This document shows positions 1-9,500 of a stretch of 30,601 nt of DNA, piece by piece. The stretch lies in IMG/VR virus record IMGVR_UViG_3300037504_000905, positions 1 through 30,601 of that record. The stretch is one strand, 5' to 3'. The notes under the pieces are model-generated. The model did no database searches. It saw only the letters and a program-made list of their open reading frames with translations, and had not been told where the DNA came from. Both the position numbers and the translations under genes were made by a program. Each line of letters begins with the position of its first letter. The stretch's first letter is position 1. Source of the stretch: a virus.

Positions 1-2982
1 AAAATTGGTGCCGATACTCAAATTCCCAGTTAGCGCATTGATATAGCTATCGCCATATGATTCTAATCTTGTTTGAACTGATGCAGTTCCATTTCCTCTG
101 TAAATGGAGAAAGATAATGCTCCACTGGTGTTTGTATTTCTGAATAAGAAAAAGTTTGCATTGGCAGTAGATACATCTGGAAACTCCAAACGGAGATTAG
201 TTGATGCATCTGCACCCTGCGTGACAATTATATCTCGCGGGGTTCCGCCACTTAAAGTTAGATTCCCTGATATATCAAGACTTGAGTTTGGTGTTGTTGT
301 CCCGATGCCGACGTTGTCTTGAGTCGTCACGTCGCCATTGCTAGAATCAAATACCCATGAACAATTTGAATCAGCGCCAACCCATGCACCATTTGGAACC
401 ACGAATGATGTAATTCCCGTTGCGGTGATGTTGCCAGCAGCATTGAATTGCAAGCGCTCATTTGATTCAATGCCAATATAGTCGCCGTCCTCAATTGTAA
501 GCGCAGTGATGCTTGTCCATTCCGCTGTGTTGTTTGTGCTATCAAATGTGAGCGTTGGTTCACCTGCGCCACCAGTGATTGATGCGCCATCTGCCATGTC
601 AATATTTGAACCAGATAGCACGCGGAATGTGTTGGCTTGGAAGTCAAAGTCTATTGCGCCCGCGATCACGACATTTATATCATCGTCGCTCGATGCAATG
701 AATCCGGTGTCGTCGTCAGCGTCTAGCAACAATCCAAGCCCGTTCATTTGTAGCTTGGTTTGAAAGTCGATTTGCGATGCTGCGAACGTAGCGGAAATAC
801 TTGTGTTGGCATAAAATCCAATACTACCAGCACTATTAAAAATCATATAGGTATCTGCGCTGATACCGTATTGCCCGCCGTCATTTGTATAAAAATCACT
901 CGCTGTCAGTTGCCCGCTCGCATTGAATGCTGCAATTGTACTTGGATTTACAGTTCCGTTTGAGGACGTGGTGATGGCATGCGTATGATTGCCCACTGCG
1001 CTATTTGCGGTTGCGGCTGTCAGTGTGCCAGGCGTAGTCAATGCAACATCATCGGCGTTCACCGTAATGCCATCACCTGCGCCTACATTAAACGTGCGGT
1101 TTGCAGATATGTCGCCGCCGCCAGTCAATCCACTACCCGCTGTGAGTGTTACGCTTGTATGGTTGATATGTTCGTTTGCCACAAAGCCCACAAGCGAATC
1201 GTGGTTGACGGTGTCGCCGCCGCCACTCTCATGTGTGCTGGCATGCGCTGGTAAATCTCCAACTTGGATTGCGCTTGGAATGTAGCGTGTTCCGTCACCG
1301 CGCAGGATGTGGCCTGCCGTGTTGCCATCTACGTGAATAATTCCACTTCCTGAATTACTGATTTCAATATCTCCGACTACATCTAGCAATGAGCTTGGCA
1401 ACGTCGTCCCGATGCCAACGTTGCCGGTAGATCTTTCTATCCATAATGCACTAGTACCTGTGGAATCGTTATTGTGTCTGAGTATATTTAGGCCATTACT
1501 AGTTTCTGTGGAGTGATTTTCGCTTCTGATTGTGAATCCATAATTATCTGTACTGTGTTTGATTATCAAGCCAGCTTTATAGTTTCCTATGTCCGCTCCA
1601 TCAGTATTAAATTCTAAATATTGATCTTCTGTAGTTGTATAGTCCCCAATTTGTAATTCAGAGCCCGGACTCGTCGTCCCGATGCCGACGTTGCAACCTT
1701 CAAAATACGCATAATCCGTCGCGCCACTGCTATCAAATCCCAGGCGTGCGGATGCCGCACTGTTGCCGATCCAGTCAGCATCTTCTAGTATAATGCCGGT
1801 TATACCAGAGAAGGCAAATGTGCCCGCCGCGTTGACGGTCAGCAATTCATTGCCGCTGATGCCAAATCGTCCACCATCAACTGTAAAGTAATCATCCATT
1901 GTAATTTGACCAGATGCATTAGATTGCAAAATTGTGCTGTGATTTGTTGCTCCATCAGATGTTGTAGCGATATTGTGTGTATGTGACGCTGCGGTAACAT
2001 TATTTGTTGTAGTAGTATCAAGTGTAGAGGGTGTGCCTAAATTTACAGTGTAAGCAGCGTTTGCGCCGCCGTCAGTTGCGGTCAAGCCATTATTGATGTT
2101 TAGATTGCGTTCGTTTGTTAAATTGCCTGTAAGTGACACTACAATGTAAGTTGCATCAGATGGCGCAATGCCTGCACTAGATAATGTTTGCCAACTTGGA
2201 TCTGACCCATCAGAAAATAATATTGTGTTGTTTGCCCCAATCGCCAAATCTGTCCAGTCCGCACCACCGCCTACAATCAAATCGCCTTGTGTGTACGAAC
2301 TCAATGATGTAAGTGGAATTTCACCGCCTTCAGCATTTGTGCTATGATTGTGAACAGCGTCAGACCAAACATTGTCCCAATCAAGTTGACCACCCTCATT
2401 ATTGTTTGCGTGAGAGTGAACACCATCTCCGCCGGCAGTTATTATATGATTATCCCAATCAAATGTTTGCCATTCTGGTTCTGTGCCAGCATTATTTACA
2501 GCAAGTAATTGATATTGTGTGCCAACAGCTAAATCTTCCCAATCTGCTGCACCGCCAATTATAATATCGCCTTGCGTGTATGAACCAAGACTTGCAAGAG
2601 GAATTTCTCCACCCTCAGCATTTGTGCTATGATTGTGTACCATATCTGCGCCTGCTGCACTAGAAATATTGTCCCAATCAAAGCTGGCCCATTCAGGTAA
2701 TGTTGCAGCGGCGTTAACAGTAAATAATTGATATTGCGTTCCGATATTTAATGTATTCCAAGTTGGCGTTCCGTCTCCATAGATTATTCTGCCTTGAGCA
2801 GCGGTTACTACAATTTCGTTTGTAAGTGTAGCATCAGCACTATTTACAAGATATTCAGCATTGGCAGGTGCTCCGCCGCTACCGCCGCCACTGGGCACAG
2901 TCGGAGCCGCTTCTAATTGTGTTACTCGATTGTATAAATCACGCAATCTTGCATGAACTTCTTCAAACAATTCATCTATCAT
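1..2982 (-). CDS. Long tail fibre / receptor-binding protein, 3' end outside window
   Basis: One reading frame runs uninterrupted from an ATG at 2982 to base 1 (994 codons) and has no stop in the window, so only its N-terminal part is seen. The start shares one base with the stop of the baseplate gene (TAATG), which implies translational coupling. Residues about 115-250 hold two near-identical copies of a HNHSTNAEGGEIPL...YTQGD...GG.ADW block, with repeated FDWDN motifs between them. Further on come NVGIGTT motifs (near 1669-1695, 1397-1424 and 292-318) and a GSGLTGGGDIS...NRTFNVGAG segment, all common in repetitive phage fibres. At least five HxH motifs (HNH, HSH, HTH) recall the metal-binding HxH sites of trimeric fibre shafts such as T4 gp37. 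NVGIGTT fibres often end in a self-cleaving chaperone, which would lie outside this window. The role, host-surface binding at the tail tip, is inferred from family and position. Confidence 0.85.
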   Translation of the reverse strand, partial: MIDELFEEVHARLRDLYNRVTQLEAAPTVPSGGGSGGAPANAEYLVNSADATLTNEIVVTAAQGRIIYGDGTPTWNTLNIGTQYQLFTVNAAATLPEWASFDWDNISSAAGADMVHNHSTNAEGGEIPLASLGSYTQGDIIIGGAADWEDLAVGTQYQLLAVNNAGTEPEWQTFDWDNHIITAGGDGVHSHANNNEGGQLDWDNVWSDAVHNHSTNAEGGEIPLTSLSSYTQGDLIVGGGADWTDLAIGANNTILFSDGSDPSWQTLSSAGIAPSDATYIVVSLTGNLTNERNLNINNGLTATDGGANAAYTVNLGTPSTLDTTTTNNVTAASHTHNIATTSDGATNHSTILQSNASGQITMDDYFTVDGGRFGISGNELLTVNAAGTFAFSGITGIILEDADWIGNSAASARLGFDSSGATDYAYFEGCNVGIGTTSPGSELQIGDYTTTEDQYLEFNTDGADIGNYKAGLIIKHSTDNYGFTIRSENHSTETSNGLNILRHNNDSTGTSALWIERSTGNVGIGTTLPSSLLDVVGDIEISNSGSGIIHVDGNTAGHILRGDGTRYIPSAIQVGDLPAHASTHESGGGDTVNHDSLVGFVANEHINHTSVTLTAGSGLTGGGDISANRTFNVGAGDGITVNADDVALTTPGTLTAATANSAVGNHTHAITTSSNGTVNPSTIAAFNASGQLTASDFYTNDGGQYGISADTYMIFNSAGSIGFYANTSISATFAASQIDFQTKLQMNGLGLLLDADDDTGFIASSDDDINVVIAGAIDFDFQANTFRVLSGSNIDMADGASITGGAGEPTLTFDSTNNTAEWTSITALTIEDGDYIGIESNERLQFNAAGNITATGITSFVVPNGAWVGADSNCSWVFDSSNGDVTTQDNVGIGTTTPNSSLDISGNLTLSGGTPRDIIVTQGADASTNLRLEFPDVSTANANFFLFRNTNTSGALSFSIYRGNGTASVQTRLESYGDSYINALTGNLSIGTNF
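2238..2640 (-). repeat. Duplicated block inside the tail fibre gene
   Basis: Two copies of about 119 bp, at 2521-2640 and 2238-2356, encode the same HNHSTNAEGGEIPL...YTQGD...GGxADWxDLAxG block with few changes, offset by about 283 bp. The spacer repeats the shorter FDWDN motif. The copies are diverged at synonymous sites, so the duplication is not very recent. Confidence 0.8.
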
Positions 2983-4145
2983 TAGATGTCCTCAAAGGTC
3001 AATCTTTTTTGTGATTCGCCTTGACCACCAGCCAAATTGATTTGTACAGCTACGATACGTTTATTTGCTTCGGTATCTCCAATTTTCACAGTAACTTTAT
3101 CACCAAAGTTATAATTTACTCCATACAAACTTGATGGTATGTCTAGTGGTTCAAAATCAAATTTTTCTACAGTCTTTAATTTTTCTAACCATTCGTCAGC
3201 TAAATCATTTAGTTGTGCAACAGAGTCTTGTGAACCAGCACCACGCATCACCTCTCTTAGATTGAGAACGCTTTCAGATTGAGCGGTTGCATTTTCTTGA
3301 TATTCGATTGAGCGTGTTGTGCCTGCACCTTTCCCGTAAGCATATACACGATTTGCTTCTTTGCGATGACGTGTACTTAAAGAGCTTTCTTGTACATTGC
3401 CACGACCAGGACTAAAAATATGTGGCGCATTGCCAGCAGCGTTTAAGCCTGTGCTTGAATCTAATCCTGTTGTTGTGCGATCTTCTCCAAGTTGATCAAC
3501 AAATGTTTTGAAAATATAATTGCCAACCGTTCCGTTAGTTTCAACATCAAAATCTATTTCTGAATAACGTGCAATTTCGTTTAGAACTTCAAGTAAATTT
3601 TTACCAGAACGATCGCCTTGCCAGTTTATACCGTTGCCACCATCGGCTTCTACTGAAAATAAATTTGTTGCATCTGACAAAATGCGTCCATCAGCAAATC
3701 TACCATTTGCAATTGTAGCATCGCTTCCAATATTTTCTTTCACATATTCTTTCATCACGGTTTCAGATGCATCATTTTTTGCTGATTTTGTTGTAGTTTC
3801 GTCGTATGCAATGATGCGCCGATTCAACAAACCGTTTTGACCAGTGCCGACCACATTAAATTGATAGTTTGCATTGGAAAATAATTTGACGTTGAAGTCT
3901 TCACAGTGCCCAACAAAATCTGTATACCAATCAACGCGCCCTGGTATTTTTCTTCTGACTTCAATTATGCTATCTACAACAAATAATTCACGTTTGGGAT
4001 CGTTGTAATTCATGAATAGATTGAAGAATCCGCCGTCGTTAATTTTGTTTTGATACGACAGCGAACGATAATCATCAAGGATTGCCAAACGTGTACCTTC
4101 ATCATCATACAATACTATTTGATAGATAGCATAATTGACAGCCAT
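2982..4145 (-). CDS. Baseplate hub / tail protein, siphovirus Gp37-like family
   Basis: This 387-residue protein resembles the Gp37-like siphovirus family (named from ReqiPepy6), which acts as the baseplate hub below the distal-tail protein. Visible support includes the N-terminal YxIxLYDDEGxRLAIL strand pattern, the central GTGQNGLLNRRIIAY segment, the LLEVLNEIARYSEIDFDVE helix-strand and the C-terminal YGVNYNFGDKVTVKI...KRIVAVQ part, typical of family members. It starts at an ATG overlapping the upstream stop by one base (TAATG) and ends by the same kind of overlap with the fibre gene. Position between Dit/baseplate genes and the fibre fits. No peptidase motif is evident. The family assignment is from recalled pattern, not from a search. 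Confidence 0.75.
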   Translation of the reverse strand: MAVNYAIYQIVLYDDEGTRLAILDDYRSLSYQNKINDGGFFNLFMNYNDPKRELFVVDSIIEVRRKIPGRVDWYTDFVGHCEDFNVKLFSNANYQFNVVGTGQNGLLNRRIIAYDETTTKSAKNDASETVMKEYVKENIGSDATIANGRFADGRILSDATNLFSVEADGGNGINWQGDRSGKNLLEVLNEIARYSEIDFDVETNGTVGNYIFKTFVDQLGEDRTTTGLDSSTGLNAAGNAPHIFSPGRGNVQESSLSTRHRKEANRVYAYGKGAGTTRSIEYQENATAQSESVLNLREVMRGAGSQDSVAQLNDLADEWLEKLKTVEKFDFEPLDIPSSLYGVNYNFGDKVTVKIGDTEANKRIVAVQINLAGGQGESQKRLTFEDI

Positions 4146-4456
4146 TATTTCTTTAACTCAACTATATCAATTTTATCTTTTCTTGTAATTGGAATATAAA
4201 TTCTTTTTGATTTTGCTTGCGGATTACTAGTTGCATTTTTTGAAAAAGATAGCGGAAAAGCAAAAGGAAATCCAAAATTATCCACTGTAATATCGTGTGT
4301 ATGTTCGTTAGCTTTTGACAAATATGAATCCGCGATATTTGTTTTAGGTATACCTGCGCCCAAAGCATTTTCTTCTTTTGCTTTTATTTGTTTTGGCAAT
4401 ACAAAAATTATTGTTGATAATGCTGAATACGTCAAAAATTCACGTCGTGATAACAT
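4145..4456 (-). CDS. Small tail-cassette protein with a twin-arginine (Tat)-like signal
   Basis: The protein has 103 residues from an ATG at 4456, four bases after the upstream stop. A TTG at 4474 would add six residues but lies inside the previous gene. Residues 3-8 read SRREFL, matching the Tat consensus S/T-R-R-x-F-L, and are followed by a hydrophobic stretch (about 9-22) and a lysine-rich segment. No clear AxA cleavage site is seen. The rest includes HTHDITVDNFGFPF, an HxH like those in the neighbouring fibre, and is otherwise unrecognised. A secretion signal on a tail-operon product is unusual. It may be an exported accessory protein, an uncleaved membrane anchor, or chance. Its position between two baseplate genes with 1-4 base junctions shows that it belongs to the operon. 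Confidence 0.6.
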   Translation of the reverse strand: MLSRREFLTYSALSTIIFVLPKQIKAKEENALGAGIPKTNIADSYLSKANEHTHDITVDNFGFPFAFPLSFSKNATSNPQAKSKRIYIPITRKDKIDIVELKK

Positions 4457-4460
4457 TTTG

Positions 4461-5507
4461 TTATTTCCAACCAAGATATTTAATAAAAAACCCTATAAAA
4501 TTCACGTCGTTATTTATGGTGTCTGATACATTCCCACCACTTCTTGAAAATGTTAACAAAACAAAATCGTCAATATTAACATCACTTATTGTTGTTTCAA
4601 AATGACAACTATAATTATTTTCGCTTGTTTGAATTGCTTCGGCAGAATTAATTGCGATCTGGCTGTGATTTGCGTAACTTTCACTACAAGCCCCAATACT
4701 AGCAGCTATTCCTCCAAATATATCACCGCCACCAGAAACTCCCATTATAATACCAGTGGCTTCCATATTTGAAACAAAGTCATTAGGAACATAAAACCTT
4801 CCATATCCATAACTGTCTTGAGCATCTTGCAAAGTAACATATCTTAATAAAGGGGCCACATCATAACTTGGATTTATAACAGAATACGGAGGGATGCCAG
4901 ATCTGTCTTGTCCAGCAACAACCGGAACCCAAATAGATTTTTCCGTAACATCTACATATTCTCTTGCATCGGTTACCGAAGTTGCACCAGTGTCATCGAC
5001 TTCTACTGTTGCAAGTGGTATATCCCAATAGGTTGTGCGTCCAGTATCTTGTGTAAGAGAAGGTGTTGAGGGAACAGCAGGTGGCGTAACTTCTGTGCCC
5101 TTGATAACTGTTATTCTAACTTCCTGCTCGTCAACCGCAGGCACGTCGCCACCAGGATTGTAAGTTGAACCTTCGTAACATTTTCGCAATACAATATAAT
5201 CTATACGTTCATCGCCTGCTGCCGCAGCATCAACTGTAATATCTACGCTTGCATCATTTTCGTAATATGCACCATCAACTAATGCCGCACCAGTGTTTAC
5301 ATCTAAATTTGTGCCGTCAAGTGTAACTTCCAATTTGTTTGCAACACTGTAAAAAACTCCAATATTGTATAAGTCACTGTCGCTTTCAGCGCCACCGGCA
5401 ATCGCAGTTTGCGCAAGGTTGCGCCACATCGTGTTTTCTACATAAGGCCCTGCATCACCAGGTGAATCTGAAGTTGTGCCGCTCCAATAGAATGAATCCT
5501 GAGTCAT
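4461..5507 (-). CDS. Baseplate / tail-tip structural protein
   Basis: This 348-residue protein has a good ribosome site (AGGAGATATTTTA before ATG). The N-terminal third (MWRNLAQTAIAGG, then YSVANKLEVTLDGTNLDVNTGAALVDGAYYEND and DERIDYIVLRK) follows the layout of phage baseplate and fibre-base proteins that carry a small jelly-roll-like domain. The middle (IPLATVEVDDTGATSVTDAREYVD) is a typical linker in such proteins. The last ~130 residues are a separate beta-rich domain with GGGDIFGGIA and end in a hydrophobic FIGFFIKYLGW strand. This could be the receptor-binding or carbohydrate-binding head. It lies between Dit and the hub gene, where upper-baseplate and receptor-binding proteins sit in siphophages. 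The exact family is not certain. Confidence 0.6.
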   Translation of the reverse strand: MTQDSFYWSGTTSDSPGDAGPYVENTMWRNLAQTAIAGGAESDSDLYNIGVFYSVANKLEVTLDGTNLDVNTGAALVDGAYYENDASVDITVDAAAAGDERIDYIVLRKCYEGSTYNPGGDVPAVDEQEVRITVIKGTEVTPPAVPSTPSLTQDTGRTTYWDIPLATVEVDDTGATSVTDAREYVDVTEKSIWVPVVAGQDRSGIPPYSVINPSYDVAPLLRYVTLQDAQDSYGYGRFYVPNDFVSNMEATGIIMGVSGGGDIFGGIAASIGACSESYANHSQIAINSAEAIQTSENNYSCHFETTISDVNIDDFVLLTFSRSGGNVSDTINNDVNFIGFFIKYLGWK

Positions 5508-5522
5508 TAAAATATCTCCTAT

Positions 5523-6503
5523 TTATATTCCTATGTATTTTTCAAAATAATTTATTGATACCGCCGTGGTTCCAACGACTGCATTACCACCTATAACTTG
5601 CAACGCATTGTTTCCATTGGGTGCTTCAGGGTCGGGTGCAATATGAAAAGTTGCAATATCACTATCAATTGTCACAGTTCCAATTAAATTTGTGCCAGAT
5701 GTGTTCTCAACGGTTTTTTCACCATAGTTTAAATTTATGGTAACTGTTTCACCAGAAGAAACATCGTAATCTAATTCTATTTTTTCATCAGTTGTATTAT
5801 TCAGTATTTGTGGATTGTCAAGCGGTCCAACAATTTGTATAGTTGGATATGCTAACCAAGTTCCATTGTATAAGACGCTTACTATGTCAGATAGCCCGGA
5901 AGATCCAAACCATATTGGAAATACAGCTCTATTTGTCCAATCTGACGCATCATAAAAAATTAAGTTTTCAGTACTCTCTAGCTCCCACACAACACTATTT
6001 GTTTTAGGATTAAAAACAATTGGATCGTAAGCTATGAATCTAATGGTTTCATCAATTGAATATTCATCCCAACTGTCTGTTGAGCGCGCTGTAAAAGCTG
6101 GCCCCTGTTGCAAAAAAACATAAAGATCACGAACGCTACCGTCTGGCAATATTTTTCGCAAACGGCCTGGTTCAAAAGAGTTTGCGGTTTGTCGGTTTGG
6201 TCTAATTGAATTGATTGTGTTTGAGCGCAGGTCCCAATAATCTGTTCTGCAATTGCCATTTTTGCGATGCAACATTTGTATAATGCGTGGTTCTAATCTA
6301 TAATCAAGTGCTGTTTCGCCATGTTGGAATGGTCCTCTTTGCGTGATGTAACGTATGGGTGGCATACCCCAACCTGTGAAGCTACGCAAAAAAGATTTTT
6401 CTAAATCATTAAACTCATACACATTTGACATATCAAGTATAGATCCATCTGTAGCAATTTCTGTATCAGGTGGTATATAATAGTCAAATTCTATGCGTGC
6501 CAT
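5523..6503 (-). CDS. Distal tail protein (Dit-like)
   Basis: The 326-residue product directly follows the tape measure, with an AGGGG ribosome site in the end of that gene. Dit proteins form the hexameric ring joining the tail tube to the baseplate. The N-terminal half fits the family: DMSNVYEFNDLEKSFLRSFTGWGMPPIRYITQRGPFQHGETALDYRLEPR is followed by RKNGNCRTDYWDLRSNTINSIRPNR, where one half-domain strand repeats. A link (IRFIAYDPIVFNP) leads to a C-terminal galectin-like beta domain (YPTIQIVGPLDNPQI, then VTINLNYGEKTV). The motif order and gene position agree, so confidence is fairly high. Confidence 0.75.
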   Translation of the reverse strand: MARIEFDYYIPPDTEIATDGSILDMSNVYEFNDLEKSFLRSFTGWGMPPIRYITQRGPFQHGETALDYRLEPRIIQMLHRKNGNCRTDYWDLRSNTINSIRPNRQTANSFEPGRLRKILPDGSVRDLYVFLQQGPAFTARSTDSWDEYSIDETIRFIAYDPIVFNPKTNSVVWELESTENLIFYDASDWTNRAVFPIWFGSSGLSDIVSVLYNGTWLAYPTIQIVGPLDNPQILNNTTDEKIELDYDVSSGETVTINLNYGEKTVENTSGTNLIGTVTIDSDIATFHIAPDPEAPNGNNALQVIGGNAVVGTTAVSINYFEKYIGI

Positions 6504-6504
6504 T

Positions 6505-9500
6505 TTATGCCCCTACGCTTTGCAATGCTGCCAAAACATCGTAGTAAATACCAGCTTCACTTTGAACATTTGTGTAAGTTGGATTAACCTCAACGTTTAT
6601 TTGTCTACTGTTATCAACATTATTTGTATTGCTTGATGTTTGTAAGGGGGTAGTCATTGCTGAAAAATTTGATAGTTGCGAAGATCCAGAAGAAGAAAAA
6701 TTGTTTGCGGAAAAACTGCTAGAACTATTACCTCCGCCACCAATTGGACAAGGCAATCCAAATTGACTGAACGCCCAACAAATTGCATTCTCAACAGTAC
6801 CAAACAATGCTTGTCTTAATGAATCCACACTTCCGGCAATACCATCTTTTATGCTGTCAATCATTGCGCTTCCAACGCTTTTTAAACTTGAAACTAATCC
6901 AGAAAAAGAAGTTGCCAAATCTAGCCCTGCAAAAAAATCTGAAACTGGATCAAATATTGTAGAAACAACAGTATCTATGCCATCTTTTATTTTTCCAACA
7001 ATGTCTTTTCCGAGTTGCATCACAGCGCTCCATAAAGTTTGCGCACCTGTTGCTAAGCCGGTTATACCATCTTTTATTGCGGTTACAAATTTACTTTGCC
7101 AAACAGCTTCAATACCACTAACTATTTTTGCAACTATGCTTTTACCAAAATCAATAATATCTTCCGATAATTCTGTTATAGCCGCTCCCATTCCTTCGAT
7201 TGCTCTACTGAATGCATCTTTTAAATTTGAAGCAACTTCATTTATACCCTCTACAACTTTTCCTATGAGTGCCTTACCAGCATCCTTGAAATCCTCTAAG
7301 AAGTCAGCGATTTTGTCAAGCATGCCCTGAATTCCAGTTCCGATAGCTGTTTTTATTGCTTCAAATTTTGTTGCTAGCCCTGTTGAAAATCCATCCCACA
7401 AATTATTCCAAGCTGTACTTACACTAGAAATAAAAGTTGCCCATACTTCTTCGATTTCTTCTATCCATGTATTTAGCGACTCTTTTATTTCGGCGATTAT
7501 TGTTACAACTTTTGTTTTTGCAGAATCCCATAGAGTTGTCCATGCAAGCGAAACGGCATCAACGAATGTCTGCCATGCAGTTTGTATTGCAGTTATCCAG
7601 GTTTCAAGCGCTAATTCAATTGCAGCTATTACAGTTTCAACCTTCGACTTTATGGCATCCCACATGGTTTTCCAAAAATCTTCTATGTTTTCTACAAAGA
7701 TTGACCATGCTTTTTCTAATGCGCTTATCCAAGTGTCCAACTTAGATTTTATAGCTGCAATTGCCTTTTCAACAATATCTTGTACGCTTGACCATAATAA
7801 GTCCCACAGTCTTTTAACTTCATCAGCAAAATATTGCACAGCACTTATTATTGCACGAATCCACCCATCTATGAAGTCCATTATTCTATCAAGAATGCGT
7901 TCAATCACATCCTGTATTGCGTCCATCATGTCAGGAATAATTGATTTTCCAACTAGTTCTTTGCTGAGTTTTTCAAAGAAACCAGTCACGCTACCAATAA
8001 ACGATTTTACAGCTTTGATTATCAATTTTAACGGAGCTTCAAAGGCACTTACTAGAAGCTTTCCTAAATTTTTGAGAATTTTTTCAACATCTTTCTCTGC
8101 CATGGCTTCCATCAATTCAATCCAAGTGTTTTTCATTTCTACCCAGATTTCAACTAATGTTTTTATGATAGAAGCTATTGCGCTAACAATTCCTGTAAAC
8201 GTTGCAACAAGCGCCAATAAAATTGTACCAACAGTTCCGACAAAAACTTTTATTTCGTTTGTTATTGCTTCCCAATTCAATTCTTTTAAAGCTTCAAATG
8301 CATCAATGAATTTTGGTAATGCGTCTTCTGCTATAACAGAAATTGATGACAATACAACGGTTTTAACTATATCAAAAATTGTTGAAAGAATTGGTTTCAA
8401 TTCGTTAAGAGATCCAATAAATGAACTTATTTTATTTACTATGTTTCCAATAACAGAAATTGCATTTTTTGCAAATGTGATAAAATCATTCGCTGCACCC
8501 GTTCCAAAAATCGAAGATACAATTGCGCCAACCTGCATCAATGCACCTTGAAAATCACCACTCAAAACAGAAGTTAAGGCTTTGACTGCACGTGGTGTAT
8601 TTTCAGTTAACCAATCTCCAAACATTGTGAAAAATTTTTCTAGTTTCGGTCCAACCATTTCAAATACAGAAATTGCAACTTTTCCAAATTCTTTCAATGC
8701 TGGTTTAAATGAGTTTACAAATTGAATTCTAACTGTCTCTATTTGACCATCGAGGGCCTCCATTATGCCTTCAAGTGTTTCTGATCGCGCAGCAGCTTGC
8801 TCTTGAATTCCTGTTGCGTTTTCAGTTGCGTCAGCCATATTATTCCAACCTTCAACACCTTGTGCCATTAAAACATTCATACCACGTAAGCCTTGACGTG
8901 TAAAAATAGATGTCATATAATTGGTTTTTTGTTCTTCTGTCATGTCGGCCATGGAGACCTCGAATTGACCAACTATATCAACCAAATCTCTAAATTCACC
9001 ATGTTCATCAAATAATTCTATGCCAAGTGCTTCTAATGCTTTTGTCGCTTTTGGGGTGCCTTTTGTCAAGTCTCCAAGAACTGCACCTAAAGATGTGCCT
9101 GCCATAGAGCCTTGTATACCCGCTGTGGACAATAAAGCTAAAGCATTATTTGTATCTTCAATCGACATTCCCATTTGAGATGCCGTTGGTCCAACAAATT
9201 TTAATGCTTCTACCAATCCGTCAACTTCCGCTACAGAGGCATCAGCGGCTTTAACTAAATTGTCAAGCGCGCCTTCCATAAAAACAGCTTTTTCTTCATC
9301 TGTTTCAAGTTCACCGCCAAATGTAGCTAATGCAACCGCAGCAACATCTGATGCTTGTGCTACATCAAGAGTTGTTGCAGCGGCCAGGTTGAACGCTGCT
9401 GCTAATGCACCACCTAATTCACTAGTTCCGGCCATGTAACCTTCAAGATCACCAAATATTGATGTGCTTGACAAGCCGGCTTTATAAAGGCCAGTCATTG

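Noticed and set aside
104-2564. Several rightward and short leftward ORFs over the first 2.5 kb
   Set aside because: They are antisense or off-frame to one long uninterrupted leftward frame (2982 to 1) whose protein is clearly fibre-like.
6851-8551. Rightward ORFs of up to 299 codons opposite the tape measure
   Set aside because: Shadows of a biased, repetitive coding sequence; no ribosome site and the tape measure on the other strand is certain.
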